Source: Streptomyces triculaminicus
GTDB taxonomy: Bacteria; Actinomycetota; Actinomycetes; Streptomycetales; Streptomycetaceae
DNA: 64,000 bases
Reading direction: 5' to 3'
NCBI RefSeq assembly: GCF_017349075.1
Contig: NZ_JAFMOF010000001.1
Location: 1,116,001 to 1,180,000, forward strand
This document shows positions 28,742 to 38,217 of this stretch, one piece after another (the stretch's first letter is position 1; every line of letters starts with the position of its first letter). The notes beneath the pieces are model-generated. The model had not been told where the DNA came from. It saw nothing but the letters and a program-made list of their open reading frames with translations, and made no database searches. A program made the position numbers and the translations under genes.

Positions 28742-30028
28742 CTACGAGAGGAACGAGTTGATCTCGATCGTCTCGGTGCGGCCCGGGCCGACGCCGATCG
28801 CGGAGATCGGCGCGCCGGACATCTCCTCCAGCGCCTTCACGTACGCCTGCGCGTTCTTCGGCAGGTCGGAGAAGGTCTTGGCCTTGGTGATGTCCTCGGA
28901 CCAGCCCGGCAGCATCTCGTAGATCGGCTTCGCGTGGTGGAAGTCGCTCTGGCTGTAGGGCAGCTCCTCGACGCGCTTGCCGTCGATCTCGTACGCGACG
29001 CAGACCGGGATCTGCTCCCAGCCGGTGAGGACGTCGAGCTTGGTGAGGAAGAAGTCCGTCAGGCCGTTGACGCGGGTGGCGTAGCGGGCGATGACCGCGT
29101 CGAACCAGCCGCAGCGGCGGTCACGGCCGGTGGTCACACCGCGCTCGCCGCCGATGGTGCGCAGCGCCTCGCCGTCCTTGTCGAACAGCTCGGTCGGGAA
29201 CGGACCGGCGCCGACGCGGGTGGTGTACGCCTTGAGGATGCCGATCACGCGGTTGATCTTCGTCGGGCCCACGCCCGCACCCGTGCAGGCGCCGCCCGCG
29301 GTCGGGTTGGAGGAGGTGACGAAGGGGTACGTGCCGTGGTCGACGTCCAGGAGCGTGCCCTGGCCGCCCTCGAAGAGGACGACCTTGCCCTCGTCGATGG
29401 CGTTGTTGAGGATCAGCGTGGTGTCGGCGACGTACGGCTTGATCTGCTCGGCGTACGCCAGCAGCTCCTCGACGATCTTGCCCGACTCGATGGCGCGGCG
29501 GTTGTAGAGCTTCGCCAGGATCTGGTTCTTGAAGTCGAGAGCGGCCTCGACCTTCTGCTCCAGGATCGACTCGTCGTACAGGTCCTGGACCCGGATGCCC
29601 ACGCGGTTGATCTTGTCCGCGTAGGTCGGGCCGATGCCGCGGCCGGTGGTGCCGATCTTCCGCTTGCCGAGGAAGCGTTCCGTCACCTTGTCGACCGTGG
29701 TGTGGTACGGCGTGATCAGGTGAGCGTTACCGCTGAGCAGCAGCTTGGACGTGTCGACACCGCGGTCGTTCAGCCCGCTCAGCTCGGAGAGCAGGACCGC
29801 AGGGTCGACGACGACACCGTTGCCGATGACCGGGGTACACCCCGGCGAGAGGATTCCGGAAGGGAGGAGATGCAGCGCGTATTTCTGGTCACCCACGACG
29901 ACCGTGTGGCCGGCGTTGTTGCCACCTTGGTAGCGCACCACGTAGTCGACGGATCCACCGAGCAGGTCGGTGGCCTTTCCCTTGCCTTCGTCACCCCACT
30001 GAGCACCGAGCAGCACAAGTGCGGGCAC
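28742..30028 (-). CDS. purA: PurA, adenylosuccinate synthetase
   Basis: PurA makes adenylosuccinate from IMP, aspartate and GTP, the first step from IMP to AMP. The 428-aa protein starts at GTG 30028 ([18 protein letters not shown]); GGAAGGGG lies upstream on the minus strand. The GTP-binding P-loop is [10 protein letters not shown], with catalytic Asp in GDEG and His in NNAGHTVV. Further motifs are [36 protein letters not shown] (in parts) and [16 protein letters not shown] near residue 300. The length and motifs are standard. Confidence 0.97.
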   Translation of the reverse strand: MPALVLLGAQWGDEGKGKATDLLGGSVDYVVRYQGGNNAGHTVVVGDQKYALHLLPSGILSPGCTPVIGNGVVVDPAVLLSELSGLNDRGVDTSKLLLSGNAHLITPYHTTVDKVTERFLGKRKIGTTGRGIGPTYADKINRVGIRVQDLYDESILEQKVEAALDFKNQILAKLYNRRAIESGKIVEELLAYAEQIKPYVADTTLILNNAIDEGKVVLFEGGQGTLLDVDHGTYPFVTSSNPTAGGACTGAGVGPTKINRVIGILKAYTTRVGAGPFPTELFDKDGEALRTIGGERGVTTGRDRRCGWFDAVIARYATRVNGLTDFFLTKLDVLTGWEQIPVCVAYEIDGKRVEELPYSQSDFHHAKPIYEMLPGWSEDITKAKTFSDLPKNAQAYVKALEEMSGAPISAIGVGPGRTETIEINSFLS

Positions 30029-30142
30029 AGGCGTACACCCCTTCCGGGCGGGGCATGTCCAACGTGCACAGGTGGCGGAAGCCCGCGTGAATCGGGCGTT
30101 CACCACTGCTAGAGCCGTCGAACCGGTGCCCCGGATAGACGA

Positions 30143-30170
30143 AGCCCCTGGCGCAACAGCGACAGGGGCT
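30143..30170. repeat. inverted repeat in the purA divergent region
   Basis: AGCCCCTG and CAGGGGCT are separated by 12 nt in the 176-bp gap between purA (minus) and the DAGK-like gene (plus), 115 bp from the purA start. It could be an operator or a leader hairpin. There is no T-run on either side. Confidence 0.35.
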
Positions 30171-30204
30171 CTTGCACCGAGAGATTACCTGAGGAAGGAC
30201 GAAG

Positions 30205-31128
30205 GTGTCGGCTGCAGACCCGACAGGAGCGCAGCTGCTCGTCGTCATCGACCCGGCCGCCCGGCGCGTGGACGGCGAGTCCACGCGGATCGCGCGGGAC
30301 GTGTTGTGCGCGGGAGCGGTGGCCAAAATCTGCCTCCCGAACGGCCCGGAGGAGGTCGCCCGCGCCGTCGCCCGGCGCGGGCGCCGCCGGACCGTCGTCA
30401 TCGGGGACGACCGCGCCCTGCTGCGCGTCGTCGGCCTGCTGCACCGGCGACGGGAGCTGGCCGTGGCACCGCTGGCCTGGGTGCCGGTCGGCGCGCTCCC
30501 GGCGGTGTCGGTGGCCCGGGTGCTCGGTGTGCCGCTGAGCGCCGTCGCGGCCGCACGCGCCGTTCTGGACGGCGCGGAGCGGCGGCTGGGGCTCTTGGCC
30601 GACGACAGCGACGGCGTCGTCCTGGGGGGCCTGTGGGTGCCCGCGGGGGCCACCCACCGGAACACGCCAGGCCCTCCCGCCGCCGGCGCGCGGCGCGGCC
30701 GGGCCCCCGCCGCCGCGGAGGCCGGGCCGGCGGGGAGCGGCGGGAATGGCGGGGGCGGCGCCGGCCACCAGTCGTGGTGGTCGCCGGCCGCGCGCACCGC
30801 CCGTACGGCCCTGACCATGCTCTCCGGACCCGGCGGGCGGCATCCGCTGCCCTCCTGCACCCGGCTGCGGGTCGAGGCGGACGGGGTGCTGCTGGCGGAC
30901 CTGGACCGGCCCGTCGGGCGTGTCGCGGTCTCGGCGGTGGAGGGGCTGGCCGAGGTCGTCGTCCAGCAGCGTTCGGGGGACGAGCCGGTACGGGCCCGCG
31001 CCCGCGCGGTCACCGTCTCGGGGCCGGACTTCCGCTACCGCGCGGACAACCGCATCCGCGGGCCGGTGCGCACCCGCACCTGGACCGCCCACCCGGAGGC
31101 CTGGCGGCTGACCCTGCCGCGCGCCTAG
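30205..31128 (+). CDS. degenerate diacylglycerol-kinase-like (DAGK catalytic fold) protein
   Basis: This is a 307-aa protein from GTG 30205. The N-terminal half follows the DAGK/YegS fold: LLVVIDPAARR (strand 1), then PNGPEEVARAVARRGRRRTVVIGDDRALLRVVGLL, then LAVAPLAWVPVGALPAVSVAR. In active lipid kinases the second block has the GGDGT nucleotide loop and the third PxGTxN. Here these read GDDRALL and PVGALP, so ATP-dependent lipid phosphorylation is doubtful. A Gly/Ala-rich linker (150-195) precedes a beta-rich C-terminal domain with CTRLRVEADGVLLADLDRP, as in the second domain of the family. The location next to purA is conserved in Streptomyces from memory. Function unknown. Confidence 0.6.
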   Translation: MSAADPTGAQLLVVIDPAARRVDGESTRIARDVLCAGAVAKICLPNGPEEVARAVARRGRRRTVVIGDDRALLRVVGLLHRRRELAVAPLAWVPVGALPAVSVARVLGVPLSAVAAARAVLDGAERRLGLLADDSDGVVLGGLWVPAGATHRNTPGPPAAGARRGRAPAAAEAGPAGSGGNGGGGAGHQSWWSPAARTARTALTMLSGPGGRHPLPSCTRLRVEADGVLLADLDRPVGRVAVSAVEGLAEVVVQQRSGDEPVRARARAVTVSGPDFRYRADNRIRGPVRTRTWTAHPEAWRLTLPRA

Positions 31129-31136
31129 GGGGTGTC

Positions 31137-31802
31137 CTAGCCGCCCGGGGTGACCAGCCCGGCCTCGTAGGCGAAGACCGCGGCCTGGGTGCGGTCGCGC
31201 AGGCCCAGCTTCACCAGGATGCGGCTGACGTGCGTCTTGACCGTGGATTCGGCGACCACGAGCCCCTCGGCGATCTCGGAGTTCGAGCGGCCCTGGGCGA
31301 CCAGCACCAGCACCTCGGTCTCCCGCTCGGTGAGGTCGCCGACGCGCTCCTGGGTGGGCGCCCTGGGCGCTCCCAGCCGGGAGAACTCCTGGATCAGGCG
31401 CTTGGTGACCGTGGGCGCCAGCAGGGCCTCGCCGGCGGCCACGACGCGCACCCCGTCGGCCAGTTGCCGGGCGGAGGCGTCCTTGAGCAGGAAGCCGCTC
31501 GCTCCGGCCCGCAGCGCCTGGTAGACGTACTCGTCCAGGTCGAAGGTGGTCAGCACCAGCACCTTGGCGTCCGCGTCGGCCGCGACGATCTCGCGGGTCG
31601 CGTCCAGGCCGTTGAGCTCCGGCATGCGGATGTCCATCAGGACGACGTCGGGGCGCAGTGCGGCGACCTGCGCGAGCGCCTGGCGGCCGTCCACGGCCTC
31701 GCCGACGACCTCGATGTCCGGCTGGGCGCCCAGCAGCACCGAGAAGCCCTCGCGGACCATCATCTGGTCGTCCACGATCAGGACGCGGATGGGGGCGCTC
31801 AC
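31137..31802 (-). CDS. response regulator, NarL/DesR family
   Basis: This 221-aa regulator starts GTG at 31802, overlapping the kinase stop (GTGA). The receiver has VLIVDDQMMVREGF, phospho-Asp in VLMDIRMPELNGLDA, switch Thr in VLVLTTFDLDEYVYQAL, and Lys in FLLKDAS. The LuxR-type C-terminal domain is DLTERETEVLVLVAQGRSN plus STVKTHVSRILVKL. This is the most common Streptomyces two-component regulator type; targets are unknown. It ends 8 bp from the convergent DAGK-like gene. Confidence 0.93.
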   Translation of the reverse strand: MSAPIRVLIVDDQMMVREGFSVLLGAQPDIEVVGEAVDGRQALAQVAALRPDVVLMDIRMPELNGLDATREIVAADADAKVLVLTTFDLDEYVYQALRAGASGFLLKDASARQLADGVRVVAAGEALLAPTVTKRLIQEFSRLGAPRAPTQERVGDLTERETEVLVLVAQGRSNSEIAEGLVVAESTVKTHVSRILVKLGLRDRTQAAVFAYEAGLVTPGG

Positions 31803-33070
31803 GCGGCGGCCTCGGCCGGGTTCGCGACGGGCAGGAACGCCACGACCTCGTAGCCGCCCTCGCCGGTGGCCTCGGCCGTCATGTCGCCGCCGAGCATGGC
31901 GACCCGCTCGCGCATGCCGAGGACGCCGTGGCCGGCGCCCGGCGAGGGCTTGGCCAGCCGGTCCGGGCGGCCGTTGACCACGCGCAGGCCGAGCCCGCCG
32001 AGGACGTACGACACCTCGACGCGGGCCTGGGCGCCCGGCGCGTGCCGCAGCACGTTGCTGAGCGCCTCCTGGACGATCCGGTAGGCCGAGAGCTCCACGC
32101 CCTGCGGCAGCGGGCGCACCGCGCCGGTGGTGACGTGCTCGACGGCCAGTCCGGCCGCGCGGACGTTGTCGATCAGCGAGGGGAGCGCGTCGAGGGTGGG
32201 CTGGGGGGCCTCCGGGCCGGCGAAGGCGTCGGGGTTCTCCGACCGTACGACGCCCAGGACGCGGCGCAGCTCGGTCAGGGCGGCGACGGCGTTCTCCCGG
32301 ATGGTCTGGAACGCGGCGGCGAGCTCCGGCGGGGTGTCCTGGACGCGGTAGGGCGCGGCCTCGGCCTGGATGGCGACGACGGACATGTGATGGGCGACCA
32401 CGTCGTGCAGCTCGCGGGCGATGGTCGTGCGCTCCTCGAGGACGGTGCGCCGGGAGCGCTCCACCTCGGTGACGGCGGCCTGCGCGGCGACCTGCCGCTT
32501 GGAGTCGTTCAGCCCCCGCACGGCCGCGACGGCGAAGAGCACGACGGCGGACAGCAGGGTCATCGCGTACACGGAGGAGTCGTACTCGTGGCCGCGCACC
32601 GTGCCGAGGAACACCCCCAGGGCGGCCGTCAGCAGCCACATCCACGCGGCCGCGCGCGGCCGGGTGCGGATCGTGACGATCACCATCACCGCGAGGTGAG
32701 AGACGAAACCGGACGGCGTCCACGGGGCGGGGACGAACAGGATGCCGGTGGCGAACACCAAGCCCAGCGACAGCCACCACGCGCCGACCGGCCGGAAGAG
32801 CGTCGTCAGCAGCGGCGCGCCCGCGAGCAGCGCGAGCAGCACGCCGCCCCTGCTGGGTTCGTAGGCCATCGCCGCGAGCATGACCATGCCGGTGAACGCG
32901 ATGACGGCGGCGTGCGGCAGCCACCGGACGTACCGCCCGCGTCCGCCGCCGAGCGGTGGCAGCGGCCGGAAGGCGAACGGGTCGGTGAAAAGGTCCTGGC
33001 GTATGCCCTCGAGGGCGCTCTTGGCGATGCGCATCTCGCTGCGCAGCCCGTTCGTCTCATACGTGTCCAT
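31799..33070 (-). CDS. sensor histidine kinase, HisKA_3 type
   Basis: This is a 423-aa kinase. The start ATG at 33070 (MDTYETNGLRSEM) is preferred; an upstream in-frame start at 33145 adds an Arg/His-rich stretch unlike the family. There are about five membrane segments in residues 50-185 (WLPHAAVIAFTGMVMLAAMA and following), a coiled-coil linker, the H-box TTIARELHDVVAHHMSVVAIQ with phospho-His, and the ATPase motifs RIVQEALSNVLRHA and GHGVLGMRERVAML. The partner regulator overlaps its end. Confidence 0.92.
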   Translation of the reverse strand: MDTYETNGLRSEMRIAKSALEGIRQDLFTDPFAFRPLPPLGGGRGRYVRWLPHAAVIAFTGMVMLAAMAYEPSRGGVLLALLAGAPLLTTLFRPVGAWWLSLGLVFATGILFVPAPWTPSGFVSHLAVMVIVTIRTRPRAAAWMWLLTAALGVFLGTVRGHEYDSSVYAMTLLSAVVLFAVAAVRGLNDSKRQVAAQAAVTEVERSRRTVLEERTTIARELHDVVAHHMSVVAIQAEAAPYRVQDTPPELAAAFQTIRENAVAALTELRRVLGVVRSENPDAFAGPEAPQPTLDALPSLIDNVRAAGLAVEHVTTGAVRPLPQGVELSAYRIVQEALSNVLRHAPGAQARVEVSYVLGGLGLRVVNGRPDRLAKPSPGAGHGVLGMRERVAMLGGDMTAEATGEGGYEVVAFLPVANPAEAAA

Positions 33071-33179
33071 CACAGCGTCAACGGTAGGCACGCGCGCGTG
33101 CTCCCGGCGTCCGCACCGATGAGGATCTACGGGGGTCCGTCTCAAGTACTACGCGAACCCCCGCAGGCCCTCCTGCGCC

Positions 33180-33905
33180 CTACCCGACGATCGCCGCCAG
33201 CAGCGCCCCGTACGCGGGCGTGCCCGGCGTGACCGGGGCGTAGTGGCCGGTGCCGGCCAGCGGGCGGAAGGCCACGGCCGGGGCGTACGCGGCGTAGGCC
33301 GCCGAGAAGGCCACCGGCACCTCGCGGTCGTCGTCGCCGTGCAGCAGCGTGACCGGTACGGCCGGCGGCGGCAGCCGCATGGGGTCGGCCTGCGCCTCGT
33401 CGGCGGGCCCGACGAGGCCGGCGACCGCGCCGTCGCTCAGCCGCAGGGCCCGGGCGCGCGCGAGGTCGGCGACGGGGGCGAGCGCCACCACGCCGTCCAG
33501 CTGCGCGGCCGTAGGCCCGGAGGCCAGCCACAGCGCGAGGTGGCCGCCCGCGGAGTGGCCGGCCACGACGTGCCGCGCCGGGGCCCGGCCCGTGCCGCCC
33601 GTGCCGACGGCCCGGGCGGCGTCGTCGAAGGTCGCCGGCCAGCCGCCCCCGCCGCCCACGCGCCGGTACTCCGCCAGGGCGACCCGCAGCCCCTCCCCCG
33701 CCAGCGCGGCGGCCAGCGGCGCGAGGTGACGGCGGTCGTACGCCTCGCGCCAGAAGCCGCCGTGCAGCAGCGTGATGCGGGTCGCGGCGCCGGGCGGGCC
33801 GTAGAAGTCGACGACCTGGCTCGGATGCGGGCCGTAGGCCACCGTCTCGTCCGGCGGCACGTACGGCAGGCCGAACAGCGCCTCCTCCTCCCGTTCGGAG
33901 GTCAC
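33180..33905 (-). CDS. kynB: arylformamidase (KynB-type alpha/beta hydrolase)
   Basis: This 241-aa alpha/beta hydrolase starts GTG at 33905, overlapping the kynU stop by 4 bp. Motifs are HGGFW (oxyanion hole, HGGxW of kynurenine formamidases), the nucleophile elbow GHSAGGHLALW, acid Asp in HGDDDREVPV, and His in GTGHYAP. As the third gene after kynA and kynU it is expected to hydrolyse N-formylkynurenine to kynurenine and formate. This is the alpha/beta hydrolase isozyme and not the cyclase-like KynB of proteobacteria, so the symbol reflects function rather than homology. Confidence 0.85.
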   Translation of the reverse strand: MTSEREEEALFGLPYVPPDETVAYGPHPSQVVDFYGPPGAATRITLLHGGFWREAYDRRHLAPLAAALAGEGLRVALAEYRRVGGGGGWPATFDDAARAVGTGGTGRAPARHVVAGHSAGGHLALWLASGPTAAQLDGVVALAPVADLARARALRLSDGAVAGLVGPADEAQADPMRLPPPAVPVTLLHGDDDREVPVAFSAAYAAYAPAVAFRPLAGTGHYAPVTPGTPAYGALLAAIVG

Positions 33906-35092
33906 CCTCCCAGCACCTCGCCCAGCACCCGGGCCGCGCGCTCGGCGTCGGCGAAGCCGGTGTAGAGCGGGGTGAACCCGAAGCGCAGCACGTCCGGGGG
34001 ACGGAAGTCGCCGACCACGCCCCGGCGGATCAGCTCGGCCATGACCTCCTCCGCGCCGGTGCAGCGCAGGGAGACCTGGCTGCCGCGTTCGGCGTGCGCG
34101 AGCGGCGTGACGGGCTCGGCCCGCCCCGCCGGCACGTACGCCGCGACGCAGCGCAGGAAGAAGTCGGTCAGGGCCAGGCTCTTGGCCCGTACGGCCGTGA
34201 CGTCGACGTCGTCCCAGACGTCGAGCGCGGCCTCCAGGGCGAGCAGGGAGAGGATGTCGGGCGTGCCGACCCGCCCGCGCGGGGCGCCGTCGGCGGGCTC
34301 GTAGACGGCCGACATGCCGAAGGGGTCGGCGTGGGAGTTCCAGCCGGGCAGCGGCGAGTCGAAGCGGGGCTGCAGCTCGCGGCGGACGTAGAGGTAGGCG
34401 GGCGAACCCGGGCCGCCGTTGAGGTACTTGTACGTGCAGCCGACCGCGAAGTCCACGCCGTCCGCGTCGAGGGCCACGGGCAGCGCGCCCGCGCTGTGGC
34501 ACAGGTCCCACACCACGCGCGCCCCGGCGGCGTGCACGGCGGCGGTCGTGCCGGGCAGGTCGTGCAGCCGGCCGGTGCGGTAGTCGACGTGGTTGACGAG
34601 CGCGACGGCGGTGCGGGGCCCGGCCGCGGCGGCCATGTCCGCGGCGTCGACGGCCCGCACGCGGGCGCCGGTCAGGCGGGCGGCGGAGGCGGCGATGTAG
34701 CCGTCGGTGGGGAAGGTGGCGGCGTCGACGAGGATCTCGTCACGGCCCTCGCCGGCCAGGCGGACGGCGGCGACAACGGCCTTGAAGACGTTGACGCTTG
34801 TCGAGTCGCCGACCACGACCTGACCCGGCGCGGCGCCGACGAGCCGGGCGATCCGGTCGCCCACCCGCTCCGGCGCCGTCCACCACCCGGACTCGGTCCA
34901 GGACCGGATGCGCAGGCGTCCCCACTCCCGCTCGACGACGTCGGCGAGGCGGCCGGCGACGGCGCCCGGCAGGGCGCCCAGGGAGTTGCCGTCGAGGTAG
35001 ACGGTGTCGTCGTCCAGGACGAACTCGGCGCGCTTGGCGCGCAGTCCGTCCGCGGCGTCCAGCGCGAGGGCCTCGTGCGTGAGGTCAGACAT
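33902..35092 (-). CDS. kynU: kynureninase
   Basis: This 396-aa PLP enzyme cleaves kynurenine to anthranilate and alanine. It starts MSDLTHEALALDAADGL at 35092, overlapping kynA by 8 bp; a further upstream ATG at 35137 lies inside kynA and is rejected. Motifs are YLDGNSLGALPG, GDSTSVNVFKAVVAAVRL, WDLCHSAGALPVALDADGVDFAVG with the cofactor Asp, and the Schiff-base lysine in GCTYKYLNGGPG. Anthranilate so formed may enter antibiotic or siderophore pathways or be degraded. Confidence 0.95.
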   Translation of the reverse strand: MSDLTHEALALDAADGLRAKRAEFVLDDDTVYLDGNSLGALPGAVAGRLADVVEREWGRLRIRSWTESGWWTAPERVGDRIARLVGAAPGQVVVGDSTSVNVFKAVVAAVRLAGEGRDEILVDAATFPTDGYIAASAARLTGARVRAVDAADMAAAAGPRTAVALVNHVDYRTGRLHDLPGTTAAVHAAGARVVWDLCHSAGALPVALDADGVDFAVGCTYKYLNGGPGSPAYLYVRRELQPRFDSPLPGWNSHADPFGMSAVYEPADGAPRGRVGTPDILSLLALEAALDVWDDVDVTAVRAKSLALTDFFLRCVAAYVPAGRAEPVTPLAHAERGSQVSLRCTGAEEVMAELIRRGVVGDFRPPDVLRFGFTPLYTGFADAERAARVLGEVLGG

Positions 35093-35951
35093 TGCTGCGC
35101 GCCGTCCACAGCTCGGGGAAGACGTGCTTGCCGGCACGCTTCTCCAGCCAGGCGACGCCGGCCGAGCCGCCGCTGCCCACCTTGGCCCCCATCGCCCGCC
35201 GGGTCGCGACGAGATGGTCGTTGCGCCAGCGCCAGACGAGCTCGGCGACCTCCGTCAGGGCCTCGCCCAGCCGGCACTCCTCGCTGCCCTGGTCGCCCGC
35301 GTAGACGGCCTGCCACACGTCCTCGACCTCCTGGACGGGGGCGTACCGCTCGGACGGGTCGCGCTCCAGGACGGCCGCGGGTATCGCGTGCCCGCGCCGG
35401 GCGAGCCAGCCCAGCGCCTCGTCGTACAGGCTCGGCGCGTTCAGGGCCCCCTCGAGCCGCGCGTGGACGCCGGGGGCGTTGCGATAGGGAACGAGCATGG
35501 CGGCGGACTTCTCGCCCAGCAGGAACTCCAGCCGGCGGTACGTCGCCGACTGGAAGCCGGACGCCTCGCCGAGCGCGGAGCGGAAGGCGTTGAACTGCGC
35601 GGGGGTCAGGTGCGCGAGCGGCTCCCAGGAGGCGTTGAGGGAGGTGAGCTCGTACGTCGAGCGCTTGAGCGCGGCCAGCGCGACCGGCAGGTCGTCCTCG
35701 CGCAGGGCCCGCGCGGCGGTCTCCCACTCGTGGACGATGACGGTGAACCACAGCTCCATCACCTGGGTGGTGACGAGGAAGACCATCTCGCCGGGGTCGT
35801 CGGAGATCGGCTTCTGGAGGTTGGTGAGGATCTCGGCCCGTACGTAGTCCTCGTACGGGGTGGTGCCCTCGAAGGCGAGGTTCGGGGACGCCCCGGTCTC
35901 GGGTGCGGAGTCCCTGAGGGCAGGGGGGAAGGCGGGCTGCGCGTGCGGCAT
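35085..35951 (-). CDS. kynA: tryptophan 2,3-dioxygenase
   Basis: This 288-aa haem enzyme opens the indole ring of tryptophan to N-formylkynurenine. It starts MPHAQPAFPPALRDSAPETG at 35951. Typical features are FEGTTPYEDYVRAEILTNLQ, FLVTTQVMELWFTVIVHEW (distal haem pocket), and the proximal-haem-side region NDHLVATRRAMGAKVGSGGS near the C-terminus. It is the first gene of a compact three-gene operon (kynA-kynU-kynB, all overlapping) that turns tryptophan into anthranilate, alanine and formate. Confidence 0.96.
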   Translation of the reverse strand: MPHAQPAFPPALRDSAPETGASPNLAFEGTTPYEDYVRAEILTNLQKPISDDPGEMVFLVTTQVMELWFTVIVHEWETAARALREDDLPVALAALKRSTYELTSLNASWEPLAHLTPAQFNAFRSALGEASGFQSATYRRLEFLLGEKSAAMLVPYRNAPGVHARLEGALNAPSLYDEALGWLARRGHAIPAAVLERDPSERYAPVQEVEDVWQAVYAGDQGSEECRLGEALTEVAELVWRWRNDHLVATRRAMGAKVGSGGSAGVAWLEKRAGKHVFPELWTARSNV

Positions 35952-36118
35952 GGCGGGCTCCTCGGCACGTCGTGCTTCCGGGTAGCGGTCCGCCCCTTCC
36001 TGTCGGCATCGGAGCCCCGGTCCCCTGCGCGCATCATGCGTCGCCCGCTTCGCTCGCGCAAGAGCTGACCGGCCGGAACGCCCCGCGGCGGCGGGGCGTT
36101 CCGGCCGGTGCCGAAGGC

Positions 36119-36532
36119 TCAGCCCAGGGTGTTGGCGGCCGTCGGGGAGCTGTCGCGCAGGAACGTCGAGCAGCGCTCGTACTCCTCGTTCTCGCCGATG
36201 GCCTGCGCGGCCCGGGCGAGGGCGTGCAGGGCGCGCAGGAAGCCCCGGTTGGGCTCGTGCTCGAACGGCACGGGGCCGTGCCCCTTCCAGCCGCTGCGGC
36301 GCAGCGCGTCGAGGCCGCGGTGGTAGCCGGTGCGGGCGTACGCGTAGGACTCGACGACGCGGCCGGCCTCGAACGCCTCGTCGGCGAGCTGGGCCCAGGC
36401 GAGCGAGGACGCCGGGTACTTCGCGGCGACCTCGGAGGGGGCCGCTCCGGAGGCGAGCAGCTCGCGCGGCTCGGGGTCGTCGGGCAGGTGCGTCGGGGCC
36501 GGGCCCCCGAGAAGGTTCTCGTGAATGGACAT
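36119..36532 (-). CDS. DUF3151 family protein
   Basis: This is a 137-aa actinobacterial protein of unknown function. The start at 36532 (MSIHENLLGGPAPTHLPDDP) is the family start. The rest is helical and TPR-like, with SSLAWAQLADEAFEAG, YAYARTGYHRGLDALRRSGWKG, and NRGFLRALHALARAAQAIGE. It lies upstream of kynA on the same strand with a 167-bp gap. No catalytic residues are recognised. Confidence 0.85.
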   Translation of the reverse strand: MSIHENLLGGPAPTHLPDDPEPRELLASGAAPSEVAAKYPASSLAWAQLADEAFEAGRVVESYAYARTGYHRGLDALRRSGWKGHGPVPFEHEPNRGFLRALHALARAAQAIGENEEYERCSTFLRDSSPTAANTLG

Positions 36533-36592
36533 GGGCTCCAGTCTGCCCCAGCGGCGGACGGCGGCCACGGTCCGTGCCGGGCTGGACGTCCC

Positions 36593-38083
36593 CTAAGGCT
36601 CCCCCAAGGCCTCCCCGGGGTCGAGGGGCGGCGCGGTGACCCCGCAGTGGTATTCGCACTCGGGATGACACACGCCCCGCTCGGGCGCCCGGACCGTCCC
36701 CCAGGCCAGCGCCGCCCCCACCAGCAGCGCGCCCGCGCACAGCAGCATCGCGCGGTCGAAGGCGGCCGAGAACGCCGCCGGGTCGCGGTACACGTCGGGG
36801 CCCATCCCGGCCGCCAGCGGCAGCGCGGCCACCGCGATCAGGCCGGCCGCGCGCGCGGCGGCGTTGTTGATGCCGCTGGCCAGCCCGGCGCGGGCGACGT
36901 CGACGGAGGCCAGGACCGTGGCGGTCAGCGGGGCCACCAGCACCACCATGCCCAGGCCCAGCACGACGAGGGCCGGCAGCACGTCGGTCCAGTACCGCGC
37001 GCCCGCGCCCACCCGCGTCATCAGCAGCAGGCCCGCCGCGCACAGCAGCGGCCCCACGGTCAGCGGCAGGCGCGCGCCCACGCGCTGGGCGACCCGTCCC
37101 GAACGGGCGGACAGCATCAGCATGAGCACGGTCGTGGGCAGCAGGGCCGTACCCGCCTCGAGGGCCGACCAGCCGAGCACCACCTGCAGCTGGAGGACGG
37201 AGAGGAAGAAGAAGCCGCTGAAGGCGGCGTAGACGAAGACCGTGACGACGTTGATCGCCGAGAACTGCCGGACGCGGAAGATCTCCAGCGGCAGCATCGG
37301 GTTCGCCCGCCGCCTCTCGACGTACACGAACGCAACGCCCAGCAGCACTCCGGCGACGCCCGGGACGATCACCCAGGGCGAGGCGCCCTTGTCCGGGGCC
37401 GCGATGAGCGCGTACGTCACCGCGGCGAGGGCCAGCGCCCCCAGCGCCGCGCCGAGGACGTCGAAGCGGCCGTGGGCGGACGGGTCGCGGGTCTCGGGCA
37501 CGTGCTTGAGGGCCACCGGCACGCAGACGGCGGCCAGCGGCAGGTTGATCAGGAAGACCCAGCGCCAGCCCGGCCCGTCCACCAGCCAGCCCCCCACGAA
37601 CGGGCCGACGGCCGACGCCACGCCGCCCAGGCCCGACCAGGCGCCCACCGCGCCCGCCCGGTCGTCGGGGTGGAACACCGCCTGGATCAGCGCCAGCGAG
37701 CCGGGGGTCAGCAGCGCCCCGCCGACGCCCTGCAGCGCGCGGGCGGCGATCAGGATCCCGGCGTCCGGGGCCAGCCCGCACAGCAGCGAGGCCAGCGCGA
37801 ACCACACCGTGCCGGTCACGAACACCCGCCGGCGCCCGTACCGGTCGCCCAGCGAGCCGCCCAGCAGGATCAGGCCCGCGAGGGTGAGCATGTAGGCGTT
37901 GACCGTCCACTGCAGGGCGCCCAGGTCCGCGTCGAGGTCCTTGCCGATGTGCGGCAGGGCGACGTTGACGACCGTGCTGTCCAGCATCGCCATGCCCGAC
38001 CCGAGCACCGCCGTGAGCACGACCCAGCGCCCCGCGGGGGTGCCGAGACGGACGGCGCCGGCGTCCGCTGCCGAGTCGCTCAT
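36593..38083 (-). CDS. MFS transporter, DHA2 family (14 TM drug exporter type)
   Basis: This is a 496-aa proton-coupled exporter. The start at 38083 (MSDSAADAGAVRLG) is chosen over one ten codons upstream. Motif C-like and A-like elements are present: MLDSTVVNVALPHIG in helix 1, GGSLGDRYGRRRVFV after helix 2, and GVGGALLTPGSLALI in helix 4-5. Around 14 membrane segments are predicted. An unusual cytoplasmic C-terminus (about 35 residues) contains CHPECEYHCG, four metal-ligand type residues in ten. The substrate is unknown. Confidence 0.9.
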   Translation of the reverse strand: MSDSAADAGAVRLGTPAGRWVVLTAVLGSGMAMLDSTVVNVALPHIGKDLDADLGALQWTVNAYMLTLAGLILLGGSLGDRYGRRRVFVTGTVWFALASLLCGLAPDAGILIAARALQGVGGALLTPGSLALIQAVFHPDDRAGAVGAWSGLGGVASAVGPFVGGWLVDGPGWRWVFLINLPLAAVCVPVALKHVPETRDPSAHGRFDVLGAALGALALAAVTYALIAAPDKGASPWVIVPGVAGVLLGVAFVYVERRRANPMLPLEIFRVRQFSAINVVTVFVYAAFSGFFFLSVLQLQVVLGWSALEAGTALLPTTVLMLMLSARSGRVAQRVGARLPLTVGPLLCAAGLLLMTRVGAGARYWTDVLPALVVLGLGMVVLVAPLTATVLASVDVARAGLASGINNAAARAAGLIAVAALPLAAGMGPDVYRDPAAFSAAFDRAMLLCAGALLVGAALAWGTVRAPERGVCHPECEYHCGVTAPPLDPGEALGEP

Positions 38084-38157
38084 ACCTGGATGATCCCCGC
38101 GCCGGGCGCCCACGGCCAGTGCGGGCCGGACGCTCCGGACGGCCTGTGCGAACGCGA

Positions 38158-38189
38158 AGGGCCCGGCACGGTGATCCGTGCCGGGCCCT
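38158..38189 (-). terminator. terminator after fba
   Basis: A 14-bp perfect stem, AGGGCCCGGCACGG with loop TGAT and complement, lies 29 nt downstream of the fba stop on the minus strand. Confidence 0.8.
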
Positions 38190-38217
38190 CGACGTCGCTC
38201 ACTCGACGCTCACGCGC

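Noticed and set aside
30143..30170. Purine riboswitch upstream of purA
   Set aside because: Only a single 8-bp hairpin is present; none of the conserved purine riboswitch core is recognisable.
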